Source of the DNA: Thermoplasmata archaeon
GTDB lineage: Archaea > Thermoplasmatota > E2 > DHVEG-1
NCBI GenBank assembly: GCA_014894395.1
Contig: JADBLO010000059.1
Span: forward strand, 1-64,000
DNA: 64,000 nt
Direction: 5' to 3'
Shown: one piece after another, positions 50,006-59,421 of the stretch
Numbering within the stretch: position 1 is the first letter of the stretch
How the letters are laid out: every line of letters starts with the position of its first letter
The notes under the pieces: model-generated
Databases searched by the model: none
Seen by the model: only the letters and a program-made list of their open reading frames with translations
What the model was told of the DNA's origin: nothing
Translations under genes and position numbers: made by a program

Positions 50006-51567
50006 ACATCATCGACGTTCTTATCGAGCAGTCTCCTGCATTGATTATTGCGATTCCGTTGCTTGGCGCATTTCTCATGCCGCTGGTCAGTCGTATAAAC
50101 AGCACAGTACGAAATATTTTTGGTTTGCTCGTGTTGTGTCTTACCGGGTTTTTTGTTGGGATACTCGCATCTGATGTGCTTGCCAACGGTCCTCGTCTTT
50201 ACATTTTCGGTGCAAAAGATCTCGCGGTCCCCATGGTTCGTATCCTTTTTGAAGTCGATAGTATGAGCATTTTCATGGCTCTTATCACCATGGTACTTGC
50301 GTTCATCACATTGATCTACTCATGGTCGTTTATGAAAGATCATGACGGGTTAGATAAGTACTACACGCTCGTTTTATTGTTGATTACGAGTACTCTTGGG
50401 ATGGAGCTGACTGGTGATATCTTCAACTTCTTCGTATTTTTAGAAATCTCATGTATCGCCTCATGTGCACTTATTGCTTTTTGGATTTCAGAAGGCGAAG
50501 CGTTGGAAGCTGCGTTTAAGTATATTGTCGTGAGTGCGATCGGCGCACTTTTTGTTCTTTTTGCCATCGGACTGCTTTATGCACAATATAACGCGTTGAA
50601 TATCGCGACGCTTGCAAACGTGCTCAAGTACACGTTTTTGGATAAAATCATTTTAGTATTGTTACTTGTAGTTCTTGGGATGAAAGCAGGGCTTGTGCCC
50701 ATGCATATGTGGCTCCCTGATTCGTATGGACGGGCGCCTCCCTCAGTCACACTTATCATCATGGGTGCGACACTTGCAAGTTTCTATGGCGTGCTTCGCG
50801 TTATTTTCACGCTGTATGGAAACGTTTTATCAACAACGATGAGATTTTCCATTCCTCTGAATGTCCTGGTTGGGTGGATTCTTATCACACTCGCAATTAT
50901 CTCGATCATTGTCGGCGTTGCGATGGCATTGGTACAGTCTGATTTTATGCGACTCATTGGATTTAGCGCGGTCGCAGAAGTCGGGTACATGTTTCTTGCA
51001 ATCGGAGCAGGAATTGCTGCATTAGGCACCCCGTACGCGACAACAGCGTTACAAGGTGGTATCCTGCATCTGTTAAACGACGCGTTAGATATCGGACTTT
51101 TGTTCTTGGTTGCTGGTGCGGTCTATTATATCACAAAAAAACGATCATTGGATGACATCAGTGGTCTGGCCAGGAATATGAAATACACCACGGTCTTTTT
51201 CGTCATCGGGCTTCTCGCGGTTGTAGGCATGCCGCCCTTGAATGGATTTGCATCAAAATTTCTCATCTATGAGTCTGTCTATCAACTGAATCCAATCCTT
51301 TCAATCGTCGCGATCTTATGCAGCATCTTGATGCTTGCTGTTTTTGTGAAGGTGTTCTACGCGGTGTTCATGGGGCCGGAACTGCCTGCGTTTAAAAACG
51401 TCACAGAAGCACCAAGAAGTATGTTGCTTGCGATGGGTGTTGTTGCTGCACTGATGATTTTTATCGGGTTGTTTCCCAATCTTGTCATTGATGCTCTTGT
51501 GAAACCAGCAGCAGATGCGTTGTTGAACCATGCGCAATATATTGGTACGGTTGTTGGAGGGGTTTAA
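50002..51567 (+). CDS. mbhH: Mrp/Mbh antiporter-like subunit D (MbhH)
   Basis: DIFNFFVFLEISCIASCALIAFW; KAGLVPMHMWLPDSYGRAPPSVTLIIMG; GILHLLNDALDIGLLFLVAGAV; GMPPLNGFASKFLIYES. Confidence 0.95.
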   Translation: MNIIDVLIEQSPALIIAIPLLGAFLMPLVSRINSTVRNIFGLLVLCLTGFFVGILASDVLANGPRLYIFGAKDLAVPMVRILFEVDSMSIFMALITMVLAFITLIYSWSFMKDHDGLDKYYTLVLLLITSTLGMELTGDIFNFFVFLEISCIASCALIAFWISEGEALEAAFKYIVVSAIGALFVLFAIGLLYAQYNALNIATLANVLKYTFLDKIILVLLLVVLGMKAGLVPMHMWLPDSYGRAPPSVTLIIMGATLASFYGVLRVIFTLYGNVLSTTMRFSIPLNVLVGWILITLAIISIIVGVAMALVQSDFMRLIGFSAVAEVGYMFLAIGAGIAALGTPYATTALQGGILHLLNDALDIGLLFLVAGAVYYITKKRSLDDISGLARNMKYTTVFFVIGLLAVVGMPPLNGFASKFLIYESVYQLNPILSIVAILCSILMLAVFVKVFYAVFMGPELPAFKNVTEAPRSMLLAMGVVAALMIFIGLFPNLVIDALVKPAADALLNHAQYIGTVVGGV

Positions 51568-51569
51568 CG

Positions 51570-51905
51570 ATGTTTTCTCTTGAGAGTGGTAGTGGTTTTT
51601 GGAATCCTATCCTCTGGATTTTCATTTTCTTTATTGCGTTTCTCCTTTTTTATGGGATTAGAGGGTTTGGGAAGAGCGCCTATAAAAAAGATACGGATCA
51701 GACGAAGGCATTTCTCTCTGGGAATGAGGAATCTTCAGCGGAGGAGATGCATGTCAAGGCGAGTAACTTATACTGGGGGTTTACCACTAGTATGAAAACC
51801 GTGTATACTGAATTACGAAAGATGCATACGGGAAACGCAAGTGATTACGTTCTTTGGTTTGTCATTATCCTGGCATTCCTCTTTCTTATCATAGGGGTGA
51901 TGTAA
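51570..51905 (+). CDS. mbhI: Hydrogenase subunit MbhI-like
   Basis: GIRGFGKSAYKKDTDQTKAFLSGNEESSAEEMHVKASNLYWGFTTSMKTVYTELRKMHTGNASDYVLWFV; located between MbhH and MbhM. Confidence 0.8.
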   Translation: MFSLESGSGFWNPILWIFIFFIAFLLFYGIRGFGKSAYKKDTDQTKAFLSGNEESSAEEMHVKASNLYWGFTTSMKTVYTELRKMHTGNASDYVLWFVIILAFLFLIIGVM

Positions 51906-52931
51906 ATGGACGTCCTCGGACTCTCTGAGCTTTTGGTGCGAATCATCCTTGGGACACTTGGTCTGGCTACGTTTGGCATTATCTTCGGTCTTTTCTACAT
52001 AGGTATTGATCGTAAGCTCTCTGCCCACATGCAAGGTCGTATCGGTCCACCATTTAGACAACCATTCAGAGATGTTGCGAAATTATTTACAAAAGAAAAC
52101 ATCATCCCGGATCATGCGATCCCATGGATATTCAATCTCAGTCCACTCATTGGACTGATCGCCACCATCTCAATTCTTCTATATCTTCCTCTTGGTGGAT
52201 TCCCGCCACTTTTTGCATCAGGTGGAGATTTGATTGTGATCCTGTACCTCTTGATTATACCCTCTCTTGCCCTGGTCATCGGTGGTTTTTCCTCAGGTTC
52301 GCCGTACGCAATTATCGGTGCTCAACGAGAAATGGCAACGATGATAGCGTATGAATTCCCCCTGGCTGTTCTTATTATCACTGTCGCATGGAATTTACTC
52401 CAAAAAGGAATCACCAATGTCTTTTCGTTTTCCACGATTGCTGCAGCACCTGTCTGGAATCAGGTTGCTGGGCCACTTGGATTTATTGGATTTGCGATAT
52501 TGCTTTTTGTTCTTCTTCTGGTAACACCAGCGGAGCTTTCCAAGATACCATTTGATTCACCAGAAGCAGAAACAGAACTCGCTGGAGGACTGCTTGTGGA
52601 ATATTCAGGGAGAAACCTTGCTATGTACTATCTCACCGACGGGGTAAAAACAGTGGTGATGGCATCAATAATTGTCGCATTATTCTTCCCGTATAATCTC
52701 TCACCTTTTATCGGTCTGGGCAGCTATACAGGTATCATCATTGATGTTTTGTTCTATCTTTTAAAAGTTTTTCTTGTGATCTTGTTCTCTGTGACCTTGA
52801 TCCGCGTTTCGATCGCGCGACTGAAAATCGATCAAATCGTGTACACCTACTGGATTCCACTGACTCTGGCAAGTCTGGTCGGATTGATTCTTGTCATGTG
52901 GGATCAAAATATTGTACAGTGGTTCAGTTAA
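51906..52931 (+). CDS. mbhM: Hydrogenase membrane subunit MbhM (NuoH-like)
   Basis: DRKLSAHMQGRIGPPFRQPFRDVAKLFTKENIIPDHA; SKIPFDSPEAETELAGGLLVEYSGRNLAMYYLTDGVK. Confidence 0.95.
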   Translation: MDVLGLSELLVRIILGTLGLATFGIIFGLFYIGIDRKLSAHMQGRIGPPFRQPFRDVAKLFTKENIIPDHAIPWIFNLSPLIGLIATISILLYLPLGGFPPLFASGGDLIVILYLLIIPSLALVIGGFSSGSPYAIIGAQREMATMIAYEFPLAVLIITVAWNLLQKGITNVFSFSTIAAAPVWNQVAGPLGFIGFAILLFVLLLVTPAELSKIPFDSPEAETELAGGLLVEYSGRNLAMYYLTDGVKTVVMASIIVALFFPYNLSPFIGLGSYTGIIIDVLFYLLKVFLVILFSVTLIRVSIARLKIDQIVYTYWIPLTLASLVGLILVMWDQNIVQWFS

Positions 52932-53025
52932 AAATAAACTGATCGATGATACTAATTTTTATTTTTTTTATTGAACATTCAGATTATAAGATGTCGTTTC
53001 ATTAAGATATCTATTGGAGAAGACC

Positions 53026-54789
53026 TTACATCCCCCAGAACTTATTTGTCTTACGTTTAATATCAATGATCTTATTGAGCACGTCTTTCTCATCTTCGTT
53101 GAGGACGTCCATAAGTTTCAGTTTTTTCGCATCACTCTCAGGAAGATCGGTAAACAGAATATCTCCTCCTTTTATCTGTCTGCCCACCGTAACACCTTCA
53201 ATGGAGATAGCTACCTCTGCCCCCTGAAGCGCCTCAGATATTGCTTTATTTTCTAACTGCATACCCTTGATGTGTCCAACGGTTTTTCCGTCTTGATCAA
53301 TAAGTCTCATATCCACTTTTATTCGTCCACCAAGAACCCGCACTCCGATAACTGCAGGATGGCTGATCCGGAACACGTACTCTGGTAGGAACTTAACCAT
53401 CCCTGGGTGCGTGTAATCCTCCCTACGTTTCTTCTCCAGTTCCTCTTTCTTCCTTACCAACCATACATCATAGTTTTCGATAATTGTATAGATAACATCT
53501 TCGTTAAAAACGGTGACCTCCGTGTTTAAAAGTTCTTCTTTTGCTTCAGGTAGTATCTTTACATTAAACGCAAAAATGATTCGTTCCAAGGGATTATTTA
53601 ACGCAGATGTTTCCATGATATCCCGCCGGGAAATATTCCCGATTTCCACTTTCCTGATATTGATGCCGTGCTCTTGAGATTCTTTAACCAGGGCCTCGAG
53701 AGAGCCGATCGTATCTGCTTTAATAAACAGACCATCTTTATCAAGTTCGATATTAACTTGAGATTGACTTTTGATTTCCTGGATCAGCTCTGCCTTATCA
53801 CCATGTACGACACGCAGTGGTGCACCAGGGACGACGAGGTCAAGATTCGGAGCAGAAATTTTAATACCGCAGGCAGCATGAACCTCTTTGACGCTTTCGA
53901 ATTGTTCCCGTGGATCACGGATTTCATCCATTGGTTTTGGTTTGAGTAACGCTTTTATTTTTGTAACCAGTGGTTCGTTTCGTGTTCCAAAGATAATGGT
54001 GTCTTCTTTTTTAAGAATACCACTGTAAATGATAGCGTCTACGGTTGTTCCTAATCCAACGTCTTCTTTAACTTCAAGAACAGTTCCTTTGCCCGCACCG
54101 GTTTCACTTGTCAGTTTTTCTTCGAGGAATCGTTGTGCTAATCCAACGAGAACCATAAGCAACTCCGGTACACCTTCACCAGTTTTTGCAGATACAGGCA
54201 TGATAGGGATACTTTTACGGAAATCTTTAATGTTAAAGTACAAGTCTGATTCAAAGCCTTTATCATAGATGGTTCCAATCAATTCAAATAACTTAGTTTC
54301 GAAGAGAGTTTTGGTCATGGGACGCTGGTTTTGAATCCGGTTCATTGCGATATCATCACTGCGTTGCCAACCATTGATCGCGTCGATTTTGTTTGCTGCG
54401 ACTATAAATGGTGTTTTGTATTGACGGAGAATGGTGATGGATTCATAGGTTTGCGGCCGAAACCCTTCCTTAATATCGACGACAAGAATCGCAAGATCTG
54501 CCAGGGAACCACCACGGGTTCGTAAGGTGGTAAACGCATGATGTCCTGGTGTATCGATAAACAAGAGACCAGGTACAGAGAACTTCTTACCCCCAAGAAG
54601 ATGACCACACATCGAGTAAATCGCATCAATAGGAACTTCGGTTGCACCGATATGTTGAGTGATTGCTCCTGCTTCTCGAGCGGCAACGGTTGAGCCTCTG
54701 ATGAAATCCAACAGCGATGTTTTTCCATGGTCGACATGACCCAGTACACTGACGATGGGTTGACGGGTATGTTTAGAAAGGGTGGTCAT
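53026..54789 (-). CDS. infB: Translation initiation factor IF-2 (archaeal aIF5B)
   Basis: PIVSVLGHVDHGKTSLLDFIRGSTVAAREAGAITQHIGATEVP; LLFIDTPGHHAFTTLRTRGGSLADLAILVVDIKEGF; NKID. No intein. Confidence 0.97.
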   Translation of the reverse strand: MTTLSKHTRQPIVSVLGHVDHGKTSLLDFIRGSTVAAREAGAITQHIGATEVPIDAIYSMCGHLLGGKKFSVPGLLFIDTPGHHAFTTLRTRGGSLADLAILVVDIKEGFRPQTYESITILRQYKTPFIVAANKIDAINGWQRSDDIAMNRIQNQRPMTKTLFETKLFELIGTIYDKGFESDLYFNIKDFRKSIPIMPVSAKTGEGVPELLMVLVGLAQRFLEEKLTSETGAGKGTVLEVKEDVGLGTTVDAIIYSGILKKEDTIIFGTRNEPLVTKIKALLKPKPMDEIRDPREQFESVKEVHAACGIKISAPNLDLVVPGAPLRVVHGDKAELIQEIKSQSQVNIELDKDGLFIKADTIGSLEALVKESQEHGINIRKVEIGNISRRDIMETSALNNPLERIIFAFNVKILPEAKEELLNTEVTVFNEDVIYTIIENYDVWLVRKKEELEKKRREDYTHPGMVKFLPEYVFRISHPAVIGVRVLGGRIKVDMRLIDQDGKTVGHIKGMQLENKAISEALQGAEVAISIEGVTVGRQIKGGDILFTDLPESDAKKLKLMDVLNEDEKDVLNKIIDIKRKTNKFWGM

Positions 54790-54892
54790 TGCCGTTCACC
54801 TTGTTTCAAAAGCCGTAGATAAAACATGCTTTAAAAACATATGGGTAATAAAAAAAAGAAATTTTATAATATTCTCCTGAAAAAAAAGGTTC

Positions 54893-55459
54893 TTACGGTA
54901 ATTCTAGTGTTGCGTGACGGGACCGCATCGATTCTTCGTTTTCTTTTTTGTTTTTCATGAGCTCAGCAATGATACCGTCGAGGAGAATCCATGCGCTTGC
55001 CTCAAATAAGGTTCCAAGAGGAGCGAATTGTTTCCGTTCTTTCTCAGTGCAGTCAGCTGCAAGGACGATTGCGATATCAGCAAATTTTATGATTCGCGAA
55101 TTTCTCTCCCCAGTGACGACCACAAGTTTAGCCCCTAGTTTTTTAGCTATCTCCGCGGTCATGACCGCAGGGATGGTTTCTCCTGAACCAGATACGATAA
55201 ATACGAGATCGCCTTTTTTCACTGGTGCGCCGATGGTTTCTCCGATGACAAAGGTCTGGAATCCGAGGTGTACAAGTCTGATGGCAAATGCTTTGGCGAC
55301 AAGACCGGAACGTCCTGCTCCATATACAAAAACACGGTTTGCTTTGAAAAATGATTGAATGATTTTTTTAATATCCTCTTTGGTTACCTTATCAAGGATA
55401 TCTATGGTCTTTCGTTGGATGTAATCAAGTGACCTGCGAAAAGTATCTGGGTTGTTCAT
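54893..55459 (-). CDS. hxlB: 6-phospho-3-hexuloisomerase (SIS domain)
   Basis: RVFVYGAGRSGLVAKAFAIRLVHLGFQTFVIGETIGAPVKKGDLVFIVSGSGET. Confidence 0.9.
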   Translation of the reverse strand: MNNPDTFRRSLDYIQRKTIDILDKVTKEDIKKIIQSFFKANRVFVYGAGRSGLVAKAFAIRLVHLGFQTFVIGETIGAPVKKGDLVFIVSGSGETIPAVMTAEIAKKLGAKLVVVTGERNSRIIKFADIAIVLAADCTEKERKQFAPLGTLFEASAWILLDGIIAELMKNKKENEESMRSRHATLELP

Positions 55460-56349
55460 TTTTTTATGACCTCAGAGAGATCTTTGTAATAGGCCGTTTC
55501 TTTGCCGGTTCTTTTCATGATCGCTTTTTCCACTTGAAGGCGGATGTAGACTGCGTCATGTTCTAGCAACGGTGATTCTGAGATGAGGGTGACGTTGAGA
55601 TTTCGGTCAAGAATAACCTCGATGAGAGGCGCCAACGGCATATCTCCTTTTTTAATCGGGACGTGGTATAACTCGTTCCCGTTTTCATAGAGGACGCCGG
55701 TGATATGGATTAGGTAGTGTCGTAACCGTAAGGGTTTGAGTTTGTCAAAGATTGCTTCGAAATCTTCTCGTTGTTTAATACACCCGTTTCCACGGGCATG
55801 AATGTGACCAAGATCGAGGACGGGGACGACTTCTTTGACGTGTTGACAGACTTCGACAATTTCATCAATGCTGCCGAAGACTTTTTGTTTCCCCATGGTT
55901 TCCATCGCAAGTTTGGTTTTAAGTTTTTGTTTTTTGAACATGCTGACAAGTTTTTTTGAGTTTTTGGTAATAAGTTTCATGGTTTTTTTCTGGCTATGCT
56001 CTGCATAAAACCCTGGGTGGATAATCAGTGTTTTTGATCCGATGTTATTAGCCATTTTCGCTGATTTCATGATTTTTTCATAACTCATGGTGATTTCGTC
56101 GCGGTCCCCAGCTAGATTCAAGTAATACGGTGCATGGACATGGATTTCGATGTCGTTTTGCTGTGCGTAATCTTTGATGAATAATGCTTCTTCTTCTGAC
56201 AGAACATATAATCCGCGGACGAATTGTATTTCAATGGCGTTTAAATCAAGACTTTTATGGGTATACACAAGTCCATCCTTGTTAGTACGTCCTTTGCAGG
56301 ATAAAGGGATGCCAGCTTGTCCGATTCGTATCATTTTATCTTCCTCCAT
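55456..56349 (-). CDS. AP endonuclease 2/xylose isomerase-like TIM-barrel protein
   Basis: IEIHVHAPYYLNLAGDRDEITMSYEKIMKSAKMANNIGSKTLIIHPGFY; VPVLDLGHIHARGNG. Confidence 0.82.
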   Translation of the reverse strand: MEEDKMIRIGQAGIPLSCKGRTNKDGLVYTHKSLDLNAIEIQFVRGLYVLSEEEALFIKDYAQQNDIEIHVHAPYYLNLAGDRDEITMSYEKIMKSAKMANNIGSKTLIIHPGFYAEHSQKKTMKLITKNSKKLVSMFKKQKLKTKLAMETMGKQKVFGSIDEIVEVCQHVKEVVPVLDLGHIHARGNGCIKQREDFEAIFDKLKPLRLRHYLIHITGVLYENGNELYHVPIKKGDMPLAPLIEVILDRNLNVTLISESPLLEHDAVYIRLQVEKAIMKRTGKETAYYKDLSEVIKK

Positions 56350-56395
56350 TTTCGTTTCAATGAACGAATGGTTGTCCTTGTTGATAAAAAATATA

Positions 56396-56653
56396 TTATG
56401 CGAGTTCCTCCAAACGACTCAGGATATTCCAGATGAGAGTTCGTCCATGTAGTGGAATATTTGGATCGTTTGCGAGTTCGTCAAGAATTGAGGTTGCAGA
56501 GGCAACACGGAGGTCAATAGGGTCGTCTGGTTTTCTCAGGATTTGTTTGACTTCTTCGGCCCCTCGTCTGATGTTTCTTGGGATAGAGTTATCCTCACTA
56601 ATCATATTTAAACCATCACAAATCTGATCGATTTTTTTATTATCATCGGGCAT
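56396..56653 (-). CDS. UPF0147 family protein
   Basis: DGLNMISEDNSIPRNIRRGAEEVKQILRKPDDPIDLRVASATSILDELANDPNIPLHGRTLIWNILSRLE. Confidence 0.88.
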   Translation of the reverse strand: MPDDNKKIDQICDGLNMISEDNSIPRNIRRGAEEVKQILRKPDDPIDLRVASATSILDELANDPNIPLHGRTLIWNILSRLEELA

Positions 56654-56708
56654 AAATAGTCACCCCTAGACTTGACGGTAATCACAAAGTGAGATAAAAA
56701 TATTTGGG

Positions 56709-58973
56709 CTAGTCTTTGAGATACTCTGCGTTGAGTATTTTGAGGATATCTGCAGCGATGTTCTTCCCTATCCCCTGGATCTGGCAGAGGTCGTCTTCAG
56801 ATGCGTTGGCAAGAGATCTGATGCTGCCGAAGTGCTGCAGGAGACGTTGTGCAAGAACTGCTGAAATGTTTGGGAGACCTTCGACGAGGAATTGTTGATG
56901 TTCAGAAATAGTTTTTGCTGTTTTTTCTCCACGTATGGCGATTGCCTTATCTCCTTCTCTTTGTTCCCGTTGAGCCATGACGGCAAGGAAGTCTGCGGTT
57001 TCTTGCGGGGTATGGGTGGTGATGATAGGGATGCCGAAGTCTACGATGATTGAGACAAGGCTGCCGAAGATCGCGTTATGGCTAATGTTTCTCTTGGTAA
57101 GAAGGCCATCTCCTTCAACAAGTAACAGTGGTCTGGAGTATGCGGTTCGAAGGTTTTTCATTTGGACAAATAGTTTTCCATCGATAAGTGAATTGAGGAA
57201 ATCATCTACGGTTTTTCGTTCGACGCCGATGCGGGAGGAGATGATGTAGTCTCCAACGTCGAGTTGTTGAGGTTCAACGATGATGTCTTTTTGTGAGAGG
57301 AATCGCATGACGGGGGAGCGAGATTCTCGGTGGTCAACGATGATTTTGACGTCGGTTTTTTTTGAGTATTCGTCGAGTTTTTTTTGGTTTTCTTGGTGAA
57401 GCGCAGTGTGGTAGACAGCAGCAGGGTCATGGAGTTTTTTACGGAGTGCAGTTCTGAGTATTTCGAGTTCACTGTGCATCCTACGTTCTTTTTGTCGACT
57501 GGACCAGTAGTATGCTTCGTCTGGTGTTCCTTTGGCGATAAGAATAATGACTTTCCCTGCCATTTGCCGTGCGGTTCTGCCTTTCCGTTGGATGGTACGT
57601 ATCTCTGAGGGAACAGGTTCGTAGAAGACCACAAGGTCTGTTGAGGGGATATCAAGTCCCTCTTCAGCTACAGAGGTTGCGATGAGGACGTTGTATTCAT
57701 CTTTTTTGAATCTTCTGATGATATCGATTTGTTCTTTTTGTGTGAGTCCTTTATCGTTTTCTCTTCCAGCTTGTCCAATGAATCGAACTGGTCTTGCAAT
57801 CGGAATTTTTTCAAGTTGTTTGAGGACATAAAGGGAGGTGTCTCGATAGTGGGTGAAGACGATGATTTTTGATTCTTTCTTGAGGGTGAGTTGTTCTGTG
57901 ACGATAGTGACGATTTCTTGGATTTTTGGATGTTCAATTTTGAGAGCTTTGACATAGGCGATTGCTTCGAGGACGTTAGGGTCTTTCATGATGTCTCGGG
58001 AGGCTTTGCTTCCTCCTTTTGAACTTGCCTCAGTTGCCATGCGGGAAACGTAGTGGCTAAGGGCGTTGACTCCTTGAGTTTGAAGAAGTTCAATGGCGTG
58101 TGCAAGTTTCATGGCCGCGTTTTGCGCAGAGGCTGCTTTGAACAGGGTTTGTGATGGTTGCGGGTTGGAACGCAGTTCTAATTGTATTTTTTGTTGGACT
58201 TCTAAGAGTTTTTTTCTGTTGATAAGTGCCAATGAAGCTGAATCAAGGACGCCGATGCTTTTTAGGATGCTAAGCCGTTCAGCGAGTGCTTTTCTAAGGA
58301 GTTGGAGAGTGTAGTTGAATTCGGGGGGGAGTAATATCTCTCTCCATTTGATGTCGAGGTCATGTACGTAGGGTCTGACGTCCTGGTCTATTTTTGTTCG
58401 TATCTCAATGTTGGTGATTTCTAGGTTTTTGCAGACTTCTAGGATTTCTGAAAGGTTATTTCCTGGAGATGCTGTCATGCCAAGGCTGTGTCGTTCGCTT
58501 TGTTGTTTCTTGAACATGTCTGCAATGAAGACGTATGAGTAGTTTCCTGCCGCGCGGTGTGCCTCGTCAAAAATAATACGAGATGTTTTGGCTAGATCGT
58601 AACGTCTTGCAATCAGGTCGTTTTCGATAACTTGCGGGGTGGAGACAATGATTCGTTTGCTGTTCCAGAGTTCTATTCTTTTTTCCGGGGGGACTTCACC
58701 GGTGAAGACCGCGACGGCATCGTCAAGGGTAAGAAGGTCGGTAAGAGACTGTGCGTGTTGGTTCACGAGCGGTTTTGTCGGGGAGAGAAATAGGATATTG
58801 TTGTCATTTTTTGCGAGTTCTTTTGCGATAACGAGCAGTGCGATGATGGTTTTTCCCATGCCGGTGGGAATCACGACCAGGGTACTTGCGTTCGCTGCAG
58901 AGTTTGCGATATTGTACTGATACTCTCGTCGTTCTACGGAATTTGGTTTGATAAAGTCGTGCTGGATGTACAC
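56709..58973 (-). CDS. hef: Hef: SF2 helicase fused to ERCC4/XPF nuclease
   Basis: VVIPTGMGKTIIALLV, DEAH (FDEAHRAAGNYSYV), SVAEEGLDIPSTDLVVFYEPVPSEIRTIQRKGRTAR; nuclease GVERKTVDDFLNSL; C-terminal HhH. Confidence 0.96.
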   Translation of the reverse strand: MYIQHDFIKPNSVERREYQYNIANSAANASTLVVIPTGMGKTIIALLVIAKELAKNDNNILFLSPTKPLVNQHAQSLTDLLTLDDAVAVFTGEVPPEKRIELWNSKRIIVSTPQVIENDLIARRYDLAKTSRIIFDEAHRAAGNYSYVFIADMFKKQQSERHSLGMTASPGNNLSEILEVCKNLEITNIEIRTKIDQDVRPYVHDLDIKWREILLPPEFNYTLQLLRKALAERLSILKSIGVLDSASLALINRKKLLEVQQKIQLELRSNPQPSQTLFKAASAQNAAMKLAHAIELLQTQGVNALSHYVSRMATEASSKGGSKASRDIMKDPNVLEAIAYVKALKIEHPKIQEIVTIVTEQLTLKKESKIIVFTHYRDTSLYVLKQLEKIPIARPVRFIGQAGRENDKGLTQKEQIDIIRRFKKDEYNVLIATSVAEEGLDIPSTDLVVFYEPVPSEIRTIQRKGRTARQMAGKVIILIAKGTPDEAYYWSSRQKERRMHSELEILRTALRKKLHDPAAVYHTALHQENQKKLDEYSKKTDVKIIVDHRESRSPVMRFLSQKDIIVEPQQLDVGDYIISSRIGVERKTVDDFLNSLIDGKLFVQMKNLRTAYSRPLLLVEGDGLLTKRNISHNAIFGSLVSIIVDFGIPIITTHTPQETADFLAVMAQREQREGDKAIAIRGEKTAKTISEHQQFLVEGLPNISAVLAQRLLQHFGSIRSLANASEDDLCQIQGIGKNIAADILKILNAEYLKD

Positions 58974-59025
58974 AGAATTGACATGGAATCAGAGTTTTTG
59001 TATGTTTGGGGGAAGTTTATATGAT

Positions 59026-59096
59026 GACCACTCAGCTCGCCCATTTCTCAGCATGTTGCAGCACTCAGTGTGAGATAGTTTTTCATCATTGTGGTC
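59026..59096 (-). ncRNA. Candidate C/D-box guide sRNA
   Basis: Minus strand GACCAC-A-ATGATGA(C)-AAAACTATCTCACA-CTGA(D')-GTGCTGCAAC-ATGCTGA(C', 1 mismatch)-GAAATGGGCGAG-CTGA(D)-GTGGTC; 6-bp terminal stem GACCAC/GTGGTC closes the box C/D motif. Confidence 0.65.
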
Positions 59097-59186
59097 AGTT
59101 GTTCTCATGGCGTGGGAATTTTTAATTGTTTCTGCTGGGGTGTAAAGAAGGTTTCCAAATGTTTAAATGAATTAAAGTGATTCTCA

Positions 59187-59399
59187 ATGATGGTGGCAAT
59201 GGAGTTCCTTTCGATTTCAGTTCCGTTGTGGGCGGTTTTTCTGATTTTGTTGATCGTGTTGATTCTTATCTGGCAGTTTTTACGGTTTACGTTGCGGCTG
59301 TTGTTGTTTTTTGTGTTGTTTTTTGTGTTGTTGATAGGGCTGGATATCATTGGAGTTTTTAGTTGGATCCAAGATAATATTCTTTCGTCGTTTCTATAG
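59187..59399 (+). CDS. Small hydrophobic membrane protein of unknown function
   Basis: 70 aa, two strongly hydrophobic stretches (FLILLIVLILIWQFLRF, LLLFFVLFFVLLIGLDIIGV); only plausible gene between hef and ksgA on + strand. Confidence 0.5.
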   Translation: MMVAMEFLSISVPLWAVFLILLIVLILIWQFLRFTLRLLLFFVLFFVLLIGLDIIGVFSWIQDNILSSFL

Positions 59400-59421
59400 A
59401 TGAAAAAATGGAAAACAAGCC

